Assembly: GCA_018436855.1 (NCBI GenBank)
Contig: JAHDKO010000015.1
Coordinates: 149,982 to 213,981, forward strand
Reading direction: 5' to 3'
Length of the DNA stretch: 64,000 bases
DNA from: Deltaproteobacteria bacterium
GTDB lineage: Bacteria; Desulfobacterota; Desulfomonilia; UBA1062
Shown here: positions 18,206 to 26,221 of the stretch, one piece after another
Layout: each line of letters opens with the position of its first letter
How positions within the stretch are numbered: position 1 is the first letter of the stretch
Notes under the pieces: model-generated
What the model saw: the letters and a program-made list of their open reading frames with translations, nothing else
Told to the model about the DNA's origin: nothing
The model's database searches: none
Program-made: the position numbers and the translations under genes

Positions 18206-18883
18206 ATGGCAGATATCAATGGTTTGAAAAAGACATTTCCCGAGTCGGTACGGTTTTCCTGGGAAGACGTGGAAGAGCTCCTCTGGGAGGTCTTCATCGA
18301 ACTTCGGTCTTCCGGCTACCATCCGGACGTCGTGATAGGCGTATCCCGCGGCGGGCTCGCCCCGGCGCGTATCCTTACGGATTATCTGCAGAGCAAGTAT
18401 ATATGCACCTTTCAGATGGGTCACTGGGGAGAGGATACGAGCCTGCGCGAGCGGCCGGCCATCGTGTTTCCCCTGCCCGAGGTGGACCTTTCCCGGAAAA
18501 AGGTTCTCGTGGTGGATGATGTGAGCGATGAAGGCGGGACCATGGAAGAGGTGGTCCGCTACCTCTCACCCAAGGTGGGGGAGATCCGCACCGCGGTCCT
18601 GGTGAGCAAGGCCGATTCCCGTTTCCAGGCCGACTACTGCCCCAAGATCATGACGAAGTGGAGATGGGTGCTGTTTCCGTGGTCCAAGCACGAAGACCTC
18701 CTTGCCTTCACTGAGAAGGTCCTTCAGATCACCGGGGGAGCCACCATCGAGGAGATCATCCGAATCCTCGAGGAGTCCATGTCCGTGGAAATCGTCTCCC
18801 GGGAGATCGAGAAGGTCCTGTTCGACATGCAGCAGGCAGGTGAGGTAACCGAAGGCGAAGACAGGGTATGGACGTTGATATAG
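18206..18883 (+). CDS. Phosphoribosyltransferase (purine type I family)
   Basis: The 225-residue protein carries a PRTase fold: GVSRGGLAPARILTDYL (about 46-62, the pyrophosphate loop) and the PRPP-binding VLVVDDVSDEGGTM (about 98-111). The domain is followed by WRWVLFPWSKHEDLL and a C-terminal extension of ~60 residues that may be helical or winged-helix (EVIREI-type repeats). It resembles archaeal-type hypoxanthine/xanthine phosphoribosyltransferases; the substrate cannot be decided from sequence. It overlaps the next gene by 16 bases. Confidence 0.8.
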   Translation: MADINGLKKTFPESVRFSWEDVEELLWEVFIELRSSGYHPDVVIGVSRGGLAPARILTDYLQSKYICTFQMGHWGEDTSLRERPAIVFPLPEVDLSRKKVLVVDDVSDEGGTMEEVVRYLSPKVGEIRTAVLVSKADSRFQADYCPKIMTKWRWVLFPWSKHEDLLAFTEKVLQITGGATIEEIIRILEESMSVEIVSREIEKVLFDMQQAGEVTEGEDRVWTLI

Positions 18884-20565
18884 AAAGGCTCGCAAGTATT
18901 CTCACACCCTATATCGTCCTGAGAAAAACAGCAGATGCCGTTTCTGTGAGCCATGCCCTTGCCGCGAGAACAGGCATGGGGAAAAAGGACATCCGCGGTT
19001 TCCTGGACGCGAACCGCACGGTCTTCGACTCCCTGAACAGCCGGAATCATACCGTCTCCCTGCCGTCGAAGGGCAGGCAGGGCTTGGATTGCACCTTTAC
19101 CACCACCATTATCAACGATACCCAGATCATCGCCTTTTCCGAGACCGGGCAGCCCGTGTACGACGACGATGCCGCCTGTATCCCGGAGACGCTGGTCACC
19201 ATGGCACGGTATTCTCCCAGCGCCTATCTCATTGTAGAGAACGGGATCATCGTCTATGCCAACGATGCATTCCACAAACTGATCATGCATGAACCCTCGG
19301 ATCTGATGGGCAACCAGCTCATCAGGATCATATCCCGGCAGAGCAGGGAGGCGTTCATCAGGGCATGTGACAAGGGTCTCCAGGATCCCGAGGGCATCAT
19401 CCCCCCAGGCGATCTGATGCTCACCCCGGCAGGGGGAAGACGGGTCTTCGTGAACATGAAGGGCGGGTGGCTGAAACGGGACAAGGGGAATCTCCTCTGG
19501 ATGGTCCTGCACGACGTGACCGAGCAGGTCATGCTCATGAGAAAGATCAGGGAGCAGGACGAGCAGTTTTCGGACCTGTTCGACGTCTCGCCCATCGGCC
19601 TTCTCTACGTGAACCCGCGGGGGGTGATCACCAGCTGCAACGCCTTTGTGAGCAACCTCATGGGCTATGCCAGGGAAGAGATTCAGGGATCGGTCTTTAC
19701 CAAATTCGTGGCGCCCCACGAGGAACAGCGCCTGCGCGAAGAGTTCCAGAAGCTCTTTGTGGAAGGCAGCGAGATCCACCGCCGGGAGTGCGTGCTGAGG
19801 ACCAGGGAGGGAGACGATCTCACGATCGAATACGATGTGCAGGTCATTTCCCGGAAAAAACGCAATATCCAGGCACTGATGGTGTTCTCCGACATAACCG
19901 GCAAAAAGGCGCTCGAGATGGAGCTCCTGGAAAAGAACGCGGAGATGGAGAAGACCCTGTGGGAGATGGCCGAGGTCAAGGACGCGCTGGAGGCCAGGGC
20001 AGGGGAGCTCAACCGGGCCACCGAGGAGCTCAAGGTTCTCAATGAGCGGCTCAACCAGCTCTCCATCACCGACGGCCTCACCGAGATCTACAATCACCGG
20101 CATTTTCAGGACCGTCTGAGCGAAGAAGTGGAGCGTGCACAGCGGAGCAAGGACAGCGTGGTGTCCCTGCTCATCCTGGATATCGACGACTTCAAGCACT
20201 TCAACGACACCTACGGGCACCAGTGTGGAGACATGGTGCTCAAGCAGCTCGCAGGCATCCTGAGGAACAGTGTTCGCTCGATCGACGTCCTTGCCCGCTA
20301 CGGGGGGGAAGAATTTGCCGTGATCCTGCCCAACGCCGGCACGGAAGAGGCGGCGAACGTTGCGGAGAGGATCTGCGAGGCTGTGCGTTCGACCCCGTTC
20401 TCCTTTGGCGAAGGCACGTCCGTGAAGGTCACGGTCAGCATCGGGGTGGGGAGCCTCACCCGCGGCCAGGGAGAGAAGTCCGAGCTCATCAGAAAGGCCG
20501 ACAACGCCCTCTACGCCGCAAAGGCCAAATGGAAGGACAGGGTGGAGGTGTGGGAAGAAGACTGA
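18868..20565 (+). CDS. PAS-PAS-GGDEF diguanylate cyclase
   Basis: The protein makes cyclic di-GMP. It is 565 residues and appears soluble. Two PAS domains are visible: about 110-225 (SAYLIVENGIIVYANDAFHK) and about 230-350 (VSPIGLLYVNPRGVITSCN). A coiled-coil linker (350-400, ELLEKNAEMEKTLWEMAEV) leads to a GGDEF domain with SITDGLTEIYNHRHF, ILDIDDFKHFNDTYGH and the active-site RYGGEEF. RSID lies five residues before GGEEF, a canonical RxxD inhibitory site, so product feedback is expected. Start overlaps the phosphoribosyltransferase. Confidence 0.93.
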   Translation: MDVDIERLASILTPYIVLRKTADAVSVSHALAARTGMGKKDIRGFLDANRTVFDSLNSRNHTVSLPSKGRQGLDCTFTTTIINDTQIIAFSETGQPVYDDDAACIPETLVTMARYSPSAYLIVENGIIVYANDAFHKLIMHEPSDLMGNQLIRIISRQSREAFIRACDKGLQDPEGIIPPGDLMLTPAGGRRVFVNMKGGWLKRDKGNLLWMVLHDVTEQVMLMRKIREQDEQFSDLFDVSPIGLLYVNPRGVITSCNAFVSNLMGYAREEIQGSVFTKFVAPHEEQRLREEFQKLFVEGSEIHRRECVLRTREGDDLTIEYDVQVISRKKRNIQALMVFSDITGKKALEMELLEKNAEMEKTLWEMAEVKDALEARAGELNRATEELKVLNERLNQLSITDGLTEIYNHRHFQDRLSEEVERAQRSKDSVVSLLILDIDDFKHFNDTYGHQCGDMVLKQLAGILRNSVRSIDVLARYGGEEFAVILPNAGTEEAANVAERICEAVRSTPFSFGEGTSVKVTVSIGVGSLTRGQGEKSELIRKADNALYAAKAKWKDRVEVWEED

Positions 20566-21194
20566 CCCTATCCTTTGACCTCGACGGCACCCTCACGAGC
20601 AATCATTTCGTTGACAGCGTCTGGATGGAAGGGCTGCCCGAGCTCGTCTCCCGCAGGCAGGGCATGGACCTCTCCGAGGCCCGGCGCATGTGCCTCGGGG
20701 CATACGAACAGGAAGGCCCCTCATCAATCCGGTGGTATCAGCTTTCCTACTGGCTCGATCATTTCGGACTGAATGATATGGAGCCTGCCGGGCTCGTCAG
20801 CCGGTACGCGCCCAGGGTCGAGCTCTACGACGATGTGCTGCCCGTGCTCGGAGAACTGCAGTCACAGGGCTTTCCCCTCGTCCTGTTCTCGAATGCGGCA
20901 CGGCATTTCCTCGATGTGGAGGTGTCCCGGGGCGGTCTTGCGCCCTTTTTCGATCAGATGATCTCGGTGAGTGACGACTGGGGCATGACCAAGGCCGAGG
21001 CGCGCGCCTTCCTGCGGCTGAAGCATCTTGCAGGCGGTGACGTCGTGCACATCGGCGACCATCTGGAATTCGATTACCTGGTCCCCAGGAGTGTGGGCCT
21101 CCAGGCATACCACATCCTCCGGGACAGAGGCCCGGGGGTCGAGGGCTCCCTGAACGACCTCCGGGAATTTGCCGCCAGGGTCAAAGGTGAGTGA
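20550..21194 (+). CDS. HAD-superfamily phosphatase
   Basis: All four HAD motifs are present in 214 residues: FDLDGTLTS (motif I, nucleophile Asp near residue 9), VLFSNAARH (motif II), a Lys in WGMTKAEARAF (motif III) and HIGDHLEFDYLVPR (motif IV). A helical cap lies between motifs I and II. The substrate is unknown. The best start is GTG 20550, overlapping the cyclase by 16 bases, with GGTGGAGG almost touching it; an ATG is not available, so the start is uncertain by a few codons. Confidence 0.85.
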   Translation: MGRRLTLSFDLDGTLTSNHFVDSVWMEGLPELVSRRQGMDLSEARRMCLGAYEQEGPSSIRWYQLSYWLDHFGLNDMEPAGLVSRYAPRVELYDDVLPVLGELQSQGFPLVLFSNAARHFLDVEVSRGGLAPFFDQMISVSDDWGMTKAEARAFLRLKHLAGGDVVHIGDHLEFDYLVPRSVGLQAYHILRDRGPGVEGSLNDLREFAARVKGE

Positions 21195-22296
21195 ACAAAG
21201 GCGCAGCTTCCTCATTATCGTCGTTGCCAGCTTCTTCTTTTTCCTGAACTTCTCGGAACTCATACTCCTGCCGAAATACATCGTGCACCTGGGGCTTTCC
21301 CCCGCGGACATCGGCCTTGTCATGGGGGCCTTCAGCATTACGGTGCTCATAACCCTGCCCCTGGTGGGCATCTTTTCGGAGAGGCTTTCCCGGAAGTATG
21401 TGTTCATTGCAGGGGCGGCCCTGCTCTGCCTTGCTACACCGTTCTACGCGCTGGTTCAGGGGATGGGCCCGCTCGTCTTCGCCCTGAGGGTCATCCAGGG
21501 GATAGGGTTTGCCAGCGCGTTCGGCATCCTGGGCGCCTTTGTGTTCGATATCGCGGCCCCGGGTTCCCGGAGATACCTCCTGGGGATACTCACCGCAATC
21601 AACATCTCCACCCACGCCATCGGTCCTGCCCTGGGCGAGTATATCATTCATGCCCGGGGGTACCCCCTGTTCTTTTATACCGCAGCAGGCCTCGGTTTCG
21701 TCGGTGTGATCGCAGGCTTCTTCCTCCCGGGCGCCGCGAGGACCGAAAGGATCCCGTCGTTCTCTCTCACGCGGGGGCTTCCCCACATGGCGGCCGCACT
21801 CGTGCTGGGAACGGTCTTCGGCTCACAGGTGGTGTTCGTGCCTCCCTTTCTCCTCACCAGGGGGATAGACGACTCCAGCCTGTTCTTCGTCTCCTTTGTG
21901 ACGGGAAGCCTCATGGTATGGTCCTTCCTGCACAAGCTGCTCAGAGGCGCGGGCGATGTGCGGGCATGGATCATATCCCTGGTTTTTATGCTGGTCTTCC
22001 CCCTCGCTGTTCCCTTTTTCGAGGGCAGAGTCTCCCTCATGGCGCTCGCCCTGGTTTTCGGGATCGGGTACGGATATCTCTACCCCACGCTGAATGCCTA
22101 TCTCCTTGACATCTATCCCGGTGCGCGGTCTCTTGCCAACTCCCTGTTCGTCTGGTCGTTCAACCTGGGCATGCTGGTCTCTTCCCTGGGATTCGGCGCC
22201 GTTTCCGCGGCATTGGGCTACGAGACCGCCTTTCTCGTCTCCGGCATCCTGGGCCTGAGCATGCTGGCCCTGACCTTGCGGCTGCGGGACCGTTAG
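21187..22296 (+). CDS. MFS transporter
   Basis: A 369-residue polytopic inner-membrane protein with about 12 hydrophobic segments. The first two are VVASFFFFLNFSELILLP and IGLVMGAFSITVLITLPLVG, followed by the MFS A-type loop (GIFSERLSRKYVF). IQGIGFASAFGILGAFVFDI resembles segment 4 of multidrug or metabolite exporters. Substrate is unknown. The start GTG 21187 overlaps the stop of the HAD gene, so the last four genes form a coupled operon. Confidence 0.85.
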   Translation: MSEQRRSFLIIVVASFFFFLNFSELILLPKYIVHLGLSPADIGLVMGAFSITVLITLPLVGIFSERLSRKYVFIAGAALLCLATPFYALVQGMGPLVFALRVIQGIGFASAFGILGAFVFDIAAPGSRRYLLGILTAINISTHAIGPALGEYIIHARGYPLFFYTAAGLGFVGVIAGFFLPGAARTERIPSFSLTRGLPHMAAALVLGTVFGSQVVFVPPFLLTRGIDDSSLFFVSFVTGSLMVWSFLHKLLRGAGDVRAWIISLVFMLVFPLAVPFFEGRVSLMALALVFGIGYGYLYPTLNAYLLDIYPGARSLANSLFVWSFNLGMLVSSLGFGAVSAALGYETAFLVSGILGLSMLALTLRLRDR

Positions 22297-22532
22297 TGCG
22301 CAGTCCCTGCCGGGGGCAGACCTTGTTCCTTTTTGGTGTGGGAACAGAGATCCCTGTTTGACAAAGACCCGTTATATGTCCTAGCAGCGTTCAGGCCGGC
22401 TATACTGAGCGCCGGAATCAGATGAGTCCATGACGGGCCTCATTCCCTCTTGGATTCGATGCCCTTTTCGCTTGCCGTGAACGGTCTTTTGCCAGTGTGA
22501 TTGCCTTGATACCCCCGCAGCAGTCCAATACG

Positions 22533-22667
22533 TCAGTTTCTGATTTTATTTCTGAGCCCTGCGAGGCCAAACAGGCCCGTACACAACAGAAGCATGGCTG
22601 CCGGTTCGGGAACAGGGGCAGCCGGTTCGGGAGAAGGCCCTGCCTGGCTCCCGCCGGAAAGCAGATA
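22533..22667 (-). pseudogene. Orphan PEP-CTERM sorting signal (gene remnant)
   Basis: On the minus strand a 44-residue open stretch ends with VPEPAAMLLLCTGLFGLAGL followed by RNKIRN and a stop. This is a textbook PEP-CTERM tail: Val-Pro-Glu-Pro, a hydrophobic helix, then basic residues. It is recognised by exosortase for processing at the membrane. A second PEPAAP precedes it. The frame is closed by TGA at 22670-22668 and has no start codon, so the rest of the protein is missing or frameshifted. It occupies the middle of a 497-base gap (22297-22793) that otherwise shows nothing I can name. Confidence 0.7.
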
Positions 22668-22744
22668 TCAATGAATATGAATTTATGGTAGTTATAATCC
22701 CGATCCGGTGGCAAAAGGCGTGAGCAGGGATGAAACGGCCGGCT

Positions 22745-22774
22745 TTCATCCGCGGGCGGCCCTTGTCGTATAAT
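22745..22774 (+). promoter_or_regulatory. Candidate promoter for the alpha/beta hydrolase
   Basis: A perfect TATAAT lies at 22769-22774, 20 bases before the next ATG, with a weak -35 (TTCATC, 22745-22750) 18 bases upstream. The hydrolase ribosome-binding site (CAGGAG) follows directly. Confidence 0.5.
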
Positions 22775-22793
22775 TAAGACAGCAGGAGAATAA

Positions 22794-23588
22794 ATGAGCA
22801 GCACTCGATCCAAGGAACTGTTCTTCGCCATTCCCGGCGGGACGATCCATGCGAAACAGTGGAGTCCGGAAGACCTTCGATACAACGTGCCTGTGGTACT
22901 CCTTCACGATTCTCTCGGAAGCGTCGATCTCTGGCGGGATTTTCCCGGGAAACTGGCCGGCCGCCTGTGCCGGACCGTGTTCGCATATGACAGGCTCGGC
23001 TTCGGGAAATCGAGCGCACGCGATGCCCTGCCAGGCGAGGCGTTTGTCTGGGAGGAGGCGGATCTCTATTTCCCCTATATCAGGGAAGCTCTGTCGCTTG
23101 ACCGGTATGTCCTTTTCGGTCACAGCGTAGGCGGCGCCATGTCCATTGCGATTGCAGCAAACCGCACCGATTGCAGTGCCGTTATTACGGAAGCGGCCCA
23201 GGCCTTTGTCGAAGATGTGACGGTTTCAGGTATTCAAAAGGCCAAAAAGGCGTTTAAGGATCCGGAACAGATCAAGCGGATAGAGAAATGGCATGGGACC
23301 AAGGCCCAGTGGGTGCTCCGGGCATGGATGGATGTCTGGCTCTCGCCGGAGTTCGCTTCATGGAGCCTGGAGCAGCGCATCGGCAAGGTGAGGTGTCCGC
23401 TTCTTGCCATCCATGGGGACAAGGACGAGTTCGGTTCTCTGGCCTTTCCTGCATTCATCAGCAAAAAAGCAGGAGGGGAGTCCGAGATGATCATCCTGGA
23501 AAACTGCGGGCACGTTCCCCACAGGGAAAGACCGCAAGAGGTGATGGATCACGTCGCGTCCTTTCTGGACAGGCACGGAATAGATTAA
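22794..23588 (+). CDS. Alpha/beta hydrolase
   Basis: A 264-residue single-domain hydrolase. The oxyanion region is VVLLHDSLGSVDLW, the nucleophile elbow is FGHSVGGAMS (Ser near residue 110), the acid is in IHGDKDEFGS and the catalytic His in ENCGHVPHRERP. These are in the order and spacing of the haloperoxidase/epoxide-hydrolase-type family. No signal peptide, so it is cytoplasmic; substrate unknown. ATG 22794 has CAGGAG 7 bases upstream. Confidence 0.88.
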   Translation: MSSTRSKELFFAIPGGTIHAKQWSPEDLRYNVPVVLLHDSLGSVDLWRDFPGKLAGRLCRTVFAYDRLGFGKSSARDALPGEAFVWEEADLYFPYIREALSLDRYVLFGHSVGGAMSIAIAANRTDCSAVITEAAQAFVEDVTVSGIQKAKKAFKDPEQIKRIEKWHGTKAQWVLRAWMDVWLSPEFASWSLEQRIGKVRCPLLAIHGDKDEFGSLAFPAFISKKAGGESEMIILENCGHVPHRERPQEVMDHVASFLDRHGID

Positions 23589-23905
23589 CTATCGGGGACG
23601 GGTTCACATTTCCTTCCTTATATCAAGGGCGAGCAGCCGGGATCCGTTAAAAGCGCCGAGGGAGACGGGAGGCGAAAAGGGGTGCGATTCTGTTCTTTCT
23701 CGGGCCTGCCGGCATGACAAAGCTGATTTCTCTTCGAACGGGAATCCTCTCCAACACACACCGAAGCTTATGCATCGCGGCATCAGGAAAGTCCTGTTCC
23801 GGCACTGCCCCATCGGCAAGTTTTTCTCCTGCACCGTGTAATTTTTACCAGGGGACCAGGAAGCGGGCAATGACCTGATGAGGCCGTTCCAGGAAAAGGC
23901 CGTTC
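23589..23905. other. Intergenic region before the flagellar operon
   Basis: Just over 300 bases between the hydrolase and the sigma-54 promoter at 23906. I see no convincing gene, RNA or repeat here. The only clear signal in the gap is the promoter at its right end. Confidence 0.5.
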
Positions 23906-23921
23906 TGGCACCGGCGTTGCT
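23906..23921 (+). promoter_or_regulatory. Sigma-54 (-24/-12) promoter of the fliK-flgD-flgE operon
   Basis: TGGCAC (23906-23911), five bases, then TTGCT (23917-23921) match the sigma-54 consensus TGGCAC-N5-TTGCW exactly. Transcription would start about 12 bases further on, shortly before the fliK ribosome-binding site. Sigma-54 control of hook genes by an NtrC-type activator is common in polar flagellates; the activator is not in this window. Confidence 0.8.
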
Positions 23922-23954
23922 CTCTACGAGGGCACTACAGCAATGGAGGTGAAT

Positions 23955-25523
23955 ATGCAGTTGCCTTTTGCAGGATTGCTGGGCCTTGCATCAGGTGCCA
24001 TGGGCTTTGTCCAGAAGGTGTTTTCGCATCAGGGGTCGGGTACCGCCGACTTCGATGCCGAGCTCGCCTCTGCAATGTCCGGCACGAACGATGCGGGCAA
24101 GACACCGCTTTCACGGATTCTTTCGGAAAAGGGCTCCCTCGATGAAGAGGCCTTCCAGGAAATCATTGCCACGCCCGCCGGGATGCTCCTGTTCCAGTTT
24201 ATGACGGCATTGCGGGAAATGGGGTTACAGCCCTCCGACATCCAGATGCTCGTGAACGGAGGCGGCTCTCAGATATCGGACGAGGCACTCCAGGCGATCC
24301 TTGCCCGGCAGGGAATGGGAAGCAAGGACATCGCGGCACTGATGGCCGATCCGGCAATGAAGGCCGATATCAAGAGCCAGATTGCGGCATCCTTCACCGA
24401 GGCCCTTCAAAACCGGGCAGACACCGGCGGGATCGATCTGGATGCCCTGCGGGCGCTCACCGCCTCGGATGCGGATGCTGTGGAATCCATCATCGAACGG
24501 ATCATGTGCGGCAAGCATCTCGTCAAAGGACAGGGCTCGGCATCAGGGCAGGACGATTCCGCAGGCAGGCTGACAGGGCAGACAGACGTGCAGATCGGCC
24601 TGATCCAGAAGAATGCCTCCCATATAGCTGCCGAGATCAGGACTATGGTTGCCGAGGCGCTGAAAAAGGCCTCCTTCCAGGGCCAGAGCAGCTCTTCGAT
24701 TGGCAGCGCCATGCATGTCGAGAAGATGCTCCGGACGGCGGGCGACACCTTCGGAGTGAGCAGCGAGATCATGAGCGATCTCTTCTTCGCTGCTGACGAG
24801 GCCGCTCGAAAGCAGGCCGTAGAGCAGGTTACTGCCCAGGTGAATGCATACCTGAAATCCAATGCGGGTCAGAAACTGAGCGCAGAATCGGCCGAGGCCC
24901 TTGCCTTTCTGAAATCGGCCATGAGCGAGCAGGAGTTTGCGGGAATCGAGAACTCACTCAAGCTCTGGCAGACGGGGCAGACACTGCCCGATACCAGGAT
25001 CGTGCTGAACAGGGAGACCTATGAGGCCCTGGCCGGCAGACTGGGCAATCGGACCCCGGAGTCCTTCTATGAGCAGCATATGAAGAGCGTCATGGACCAG
25101 CTCCGGCAGACCCTGTCTTCCCAGATGAAAAACAGCGAGGGCAGCGTGACGCTCCGGCTCTACCCCCCCATGCTCGGGCGGGTGGACGTGAGCATGACCA
25201 TGCAGGATGGCCAGCTCCAGGCGATCTTCAAGACCGATCAGCTCGTCACCCGCGACATCCTCGTACAGAACATGCATGTGCTCAAGGAGGCGCTCACCGA
25301 ACAGGGTATCCGGGCCACTCAGTTCTCGGTCAGCACCACCCTGGACAACCGGTCGTTCCATGAGGGAGGGTCCGCCTTTGCACATCAGGACGGACACGGA
25401 AGTGGGTCTTTCCACGGCGGGCAGGGGGCCGATTACCATGGCGCCGCCTACCGGGATGACGAGATATACCTGCATACCCGGCCGTATGTGTCTGAAGGCG
25501 GCGGGCTCGATCTCTTTGCCTGA
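23955..25523 (+). CDS. fliK: Flagellar hook-length control protein FliK
   Basis: FliK measures hook length and switches export specificity through FlhB. The 522-residue protein has a long, low-complexity N-terminal two-thirds rich in Ala, Ser, Gln and Asp, and a compact C-terminal domain: GSVTLRLYPPMLGRVDVSM (about 398-416) and VQNMHVLKEALTEQGI, the conserved FliK core. A His/Gly-rich tail follows. The ATG at 23955 is preferred since GGAGG lies 5 bases upstream; an ATG at 23943 overlaps that site. It is followed by flgD and flgE, the usual hook cluster. Confidence 0.87.
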   Translation: MQLPFAGLLGLASGAMGFVQKVFSHQGSGTADFDAELASAMSGTNDAGKTPLSRILSEKGSLDEEAFQEIIATPAGMLLFQFMTALREMGLQPSDIQMLVNGGGSQISDEALQAILARQGMGSKDIAALMADPAMKADIKSQIAASFTEALQNRADTGGIDLDALRALTASDADAVESIIERIMCGKHLVKGQGSASGQDDSAGRLTGQTDVQIGLIQKNASHIAAEIRTMVAEALKKASFQGQSSSSIGSAMHVEKMLRTAGDTFGVSSEIMSDLFFAADEAARKQAVEQVTAQVNAYLKSNAGQKLSAESAEALAFLKSAMSEQEFAGIENSLKLWQTGQTLPDTRIVLNRETYEALAGRLGNRTPESFYEQHMKSVMDQLRQTLSSQMKNSEGSVTLRLYPPMLGRVDVSMTMQDGQLQAIFKTDQLVTRDILVQNMHVLKEALTEQGIRATQFSVSTTLDNRSFHEGGSAFAHQDGHGSGSFHGGQGADYHGAAYRDDEIYLHTRPYVSEGGGLDLFA

Positions 25524-25541
25524 TAAGAGGAGGAATCGACA

Positions 25542-26210
25542 ATGTCCACAGTCGGAATGGATGCCATACTGGCGAACCAGGGATCGACCAATACCGGCAG
25601 CACGTCAGAGGCCGCGAAGTCCCTGGGAAAAGACGAATTCCTGAAGCTGCTCGTCAAACAGCTGCAGTACCAGGACCCCCTGAACCCGGTGGAAAACACG
25701 GACTTCACCGCGCAGCTCGCCCAGTTCACCTCGCTGGAGACCCTGAGCAACATCGACGATAACATCTCTCAGCTCGGCATTCTCCAGAACTCCATCAACA
25801 ACATGAACGCCGTGTCCTTCATTGGCAAGCAGGTGAATGCAAAGGGCAATATCCTCAACTACACGGGCAGCGACCTGAACATCGACTTCAGCCTGGATGC
25901 CCTGGCGGCAGCCGTAAGGGTGAATATTTATGCAGAGGATGGAACGCTCGTACGAACCATAGAGAGGGCAAACGTTCAGGAGGGGAACATTCAGTGTGTT
26001 TGGGACGGCACGGATCATGACGGCGAGCAGGTGAGTGAAGGCCGGTACCGGTTCTATATCGAGGCGGCCGACTACGAGGGGAACGCCGTGGGAACAACCT
26101 CCTACGCGGCCGGAATGGTCACGGGAGTCAGGTACGACAAGGGCGTCACCTATCTCATCATCGGTAATAAAGAAGTCAATATAGCAGATATCGATAAGAT
26201 ACAGGGATAA
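25542..26210 (+). CDS. flgD: Flagellar hook assembly (cap) protein FlgD
   Basis: FlgD caps the growing hook and is discarded when it is complete. The 222-residue product has the N-terminal signature GKDEFLKLLVKQLQYQDPLN and AQLAQFTSLETLSNI, followed by Ig-like beta segments containing GTLVRTIERANVQEG and WDGTDHDGEQVSEGRYRF. GGAGG precedes ATG 25542. Gene order fliK-flgD-flgE is canonical. Confidence 0.95.
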   Translation: MSTVGMDAILANQGSTNTGSTSEAAKSLGKDEFLKLLVKQLQYQDPLNPVENTDFTAQLAQFTSLETLSNIDDNISQLGILQNSINNMNAVSFIGKQVNAKGNILNYTGSDLNIDFSLDALAAAVRVNIYAEDGTLVRTIERANVQEGNIQCVWDGTDHDGEQVSEGRYRFYIEAADYEGNAVGTTSYAAGMVTGVRYDKGVTYLIIGNKEVNIADIDKIQG

Positions 26211-26221
26211 AGGAGGGAGCA

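Noticed and set aside
18724..20220. 498-codon minus-strand frame opposite the phosphoribosyltransferase and diguanylate cyclase
   Set aside because: It is antisense to two genes with clear domain motifs and shows no motif of its own; high-GC coding often leaves the opposite strand open.
22418..22885. 155-codon minus-strand frame over the PEP-CTERM remnant
   Set aside because: It reads the PEP-CTERM segment in the wrong frame and overlaps the hydrolase gene; no protein-like features.
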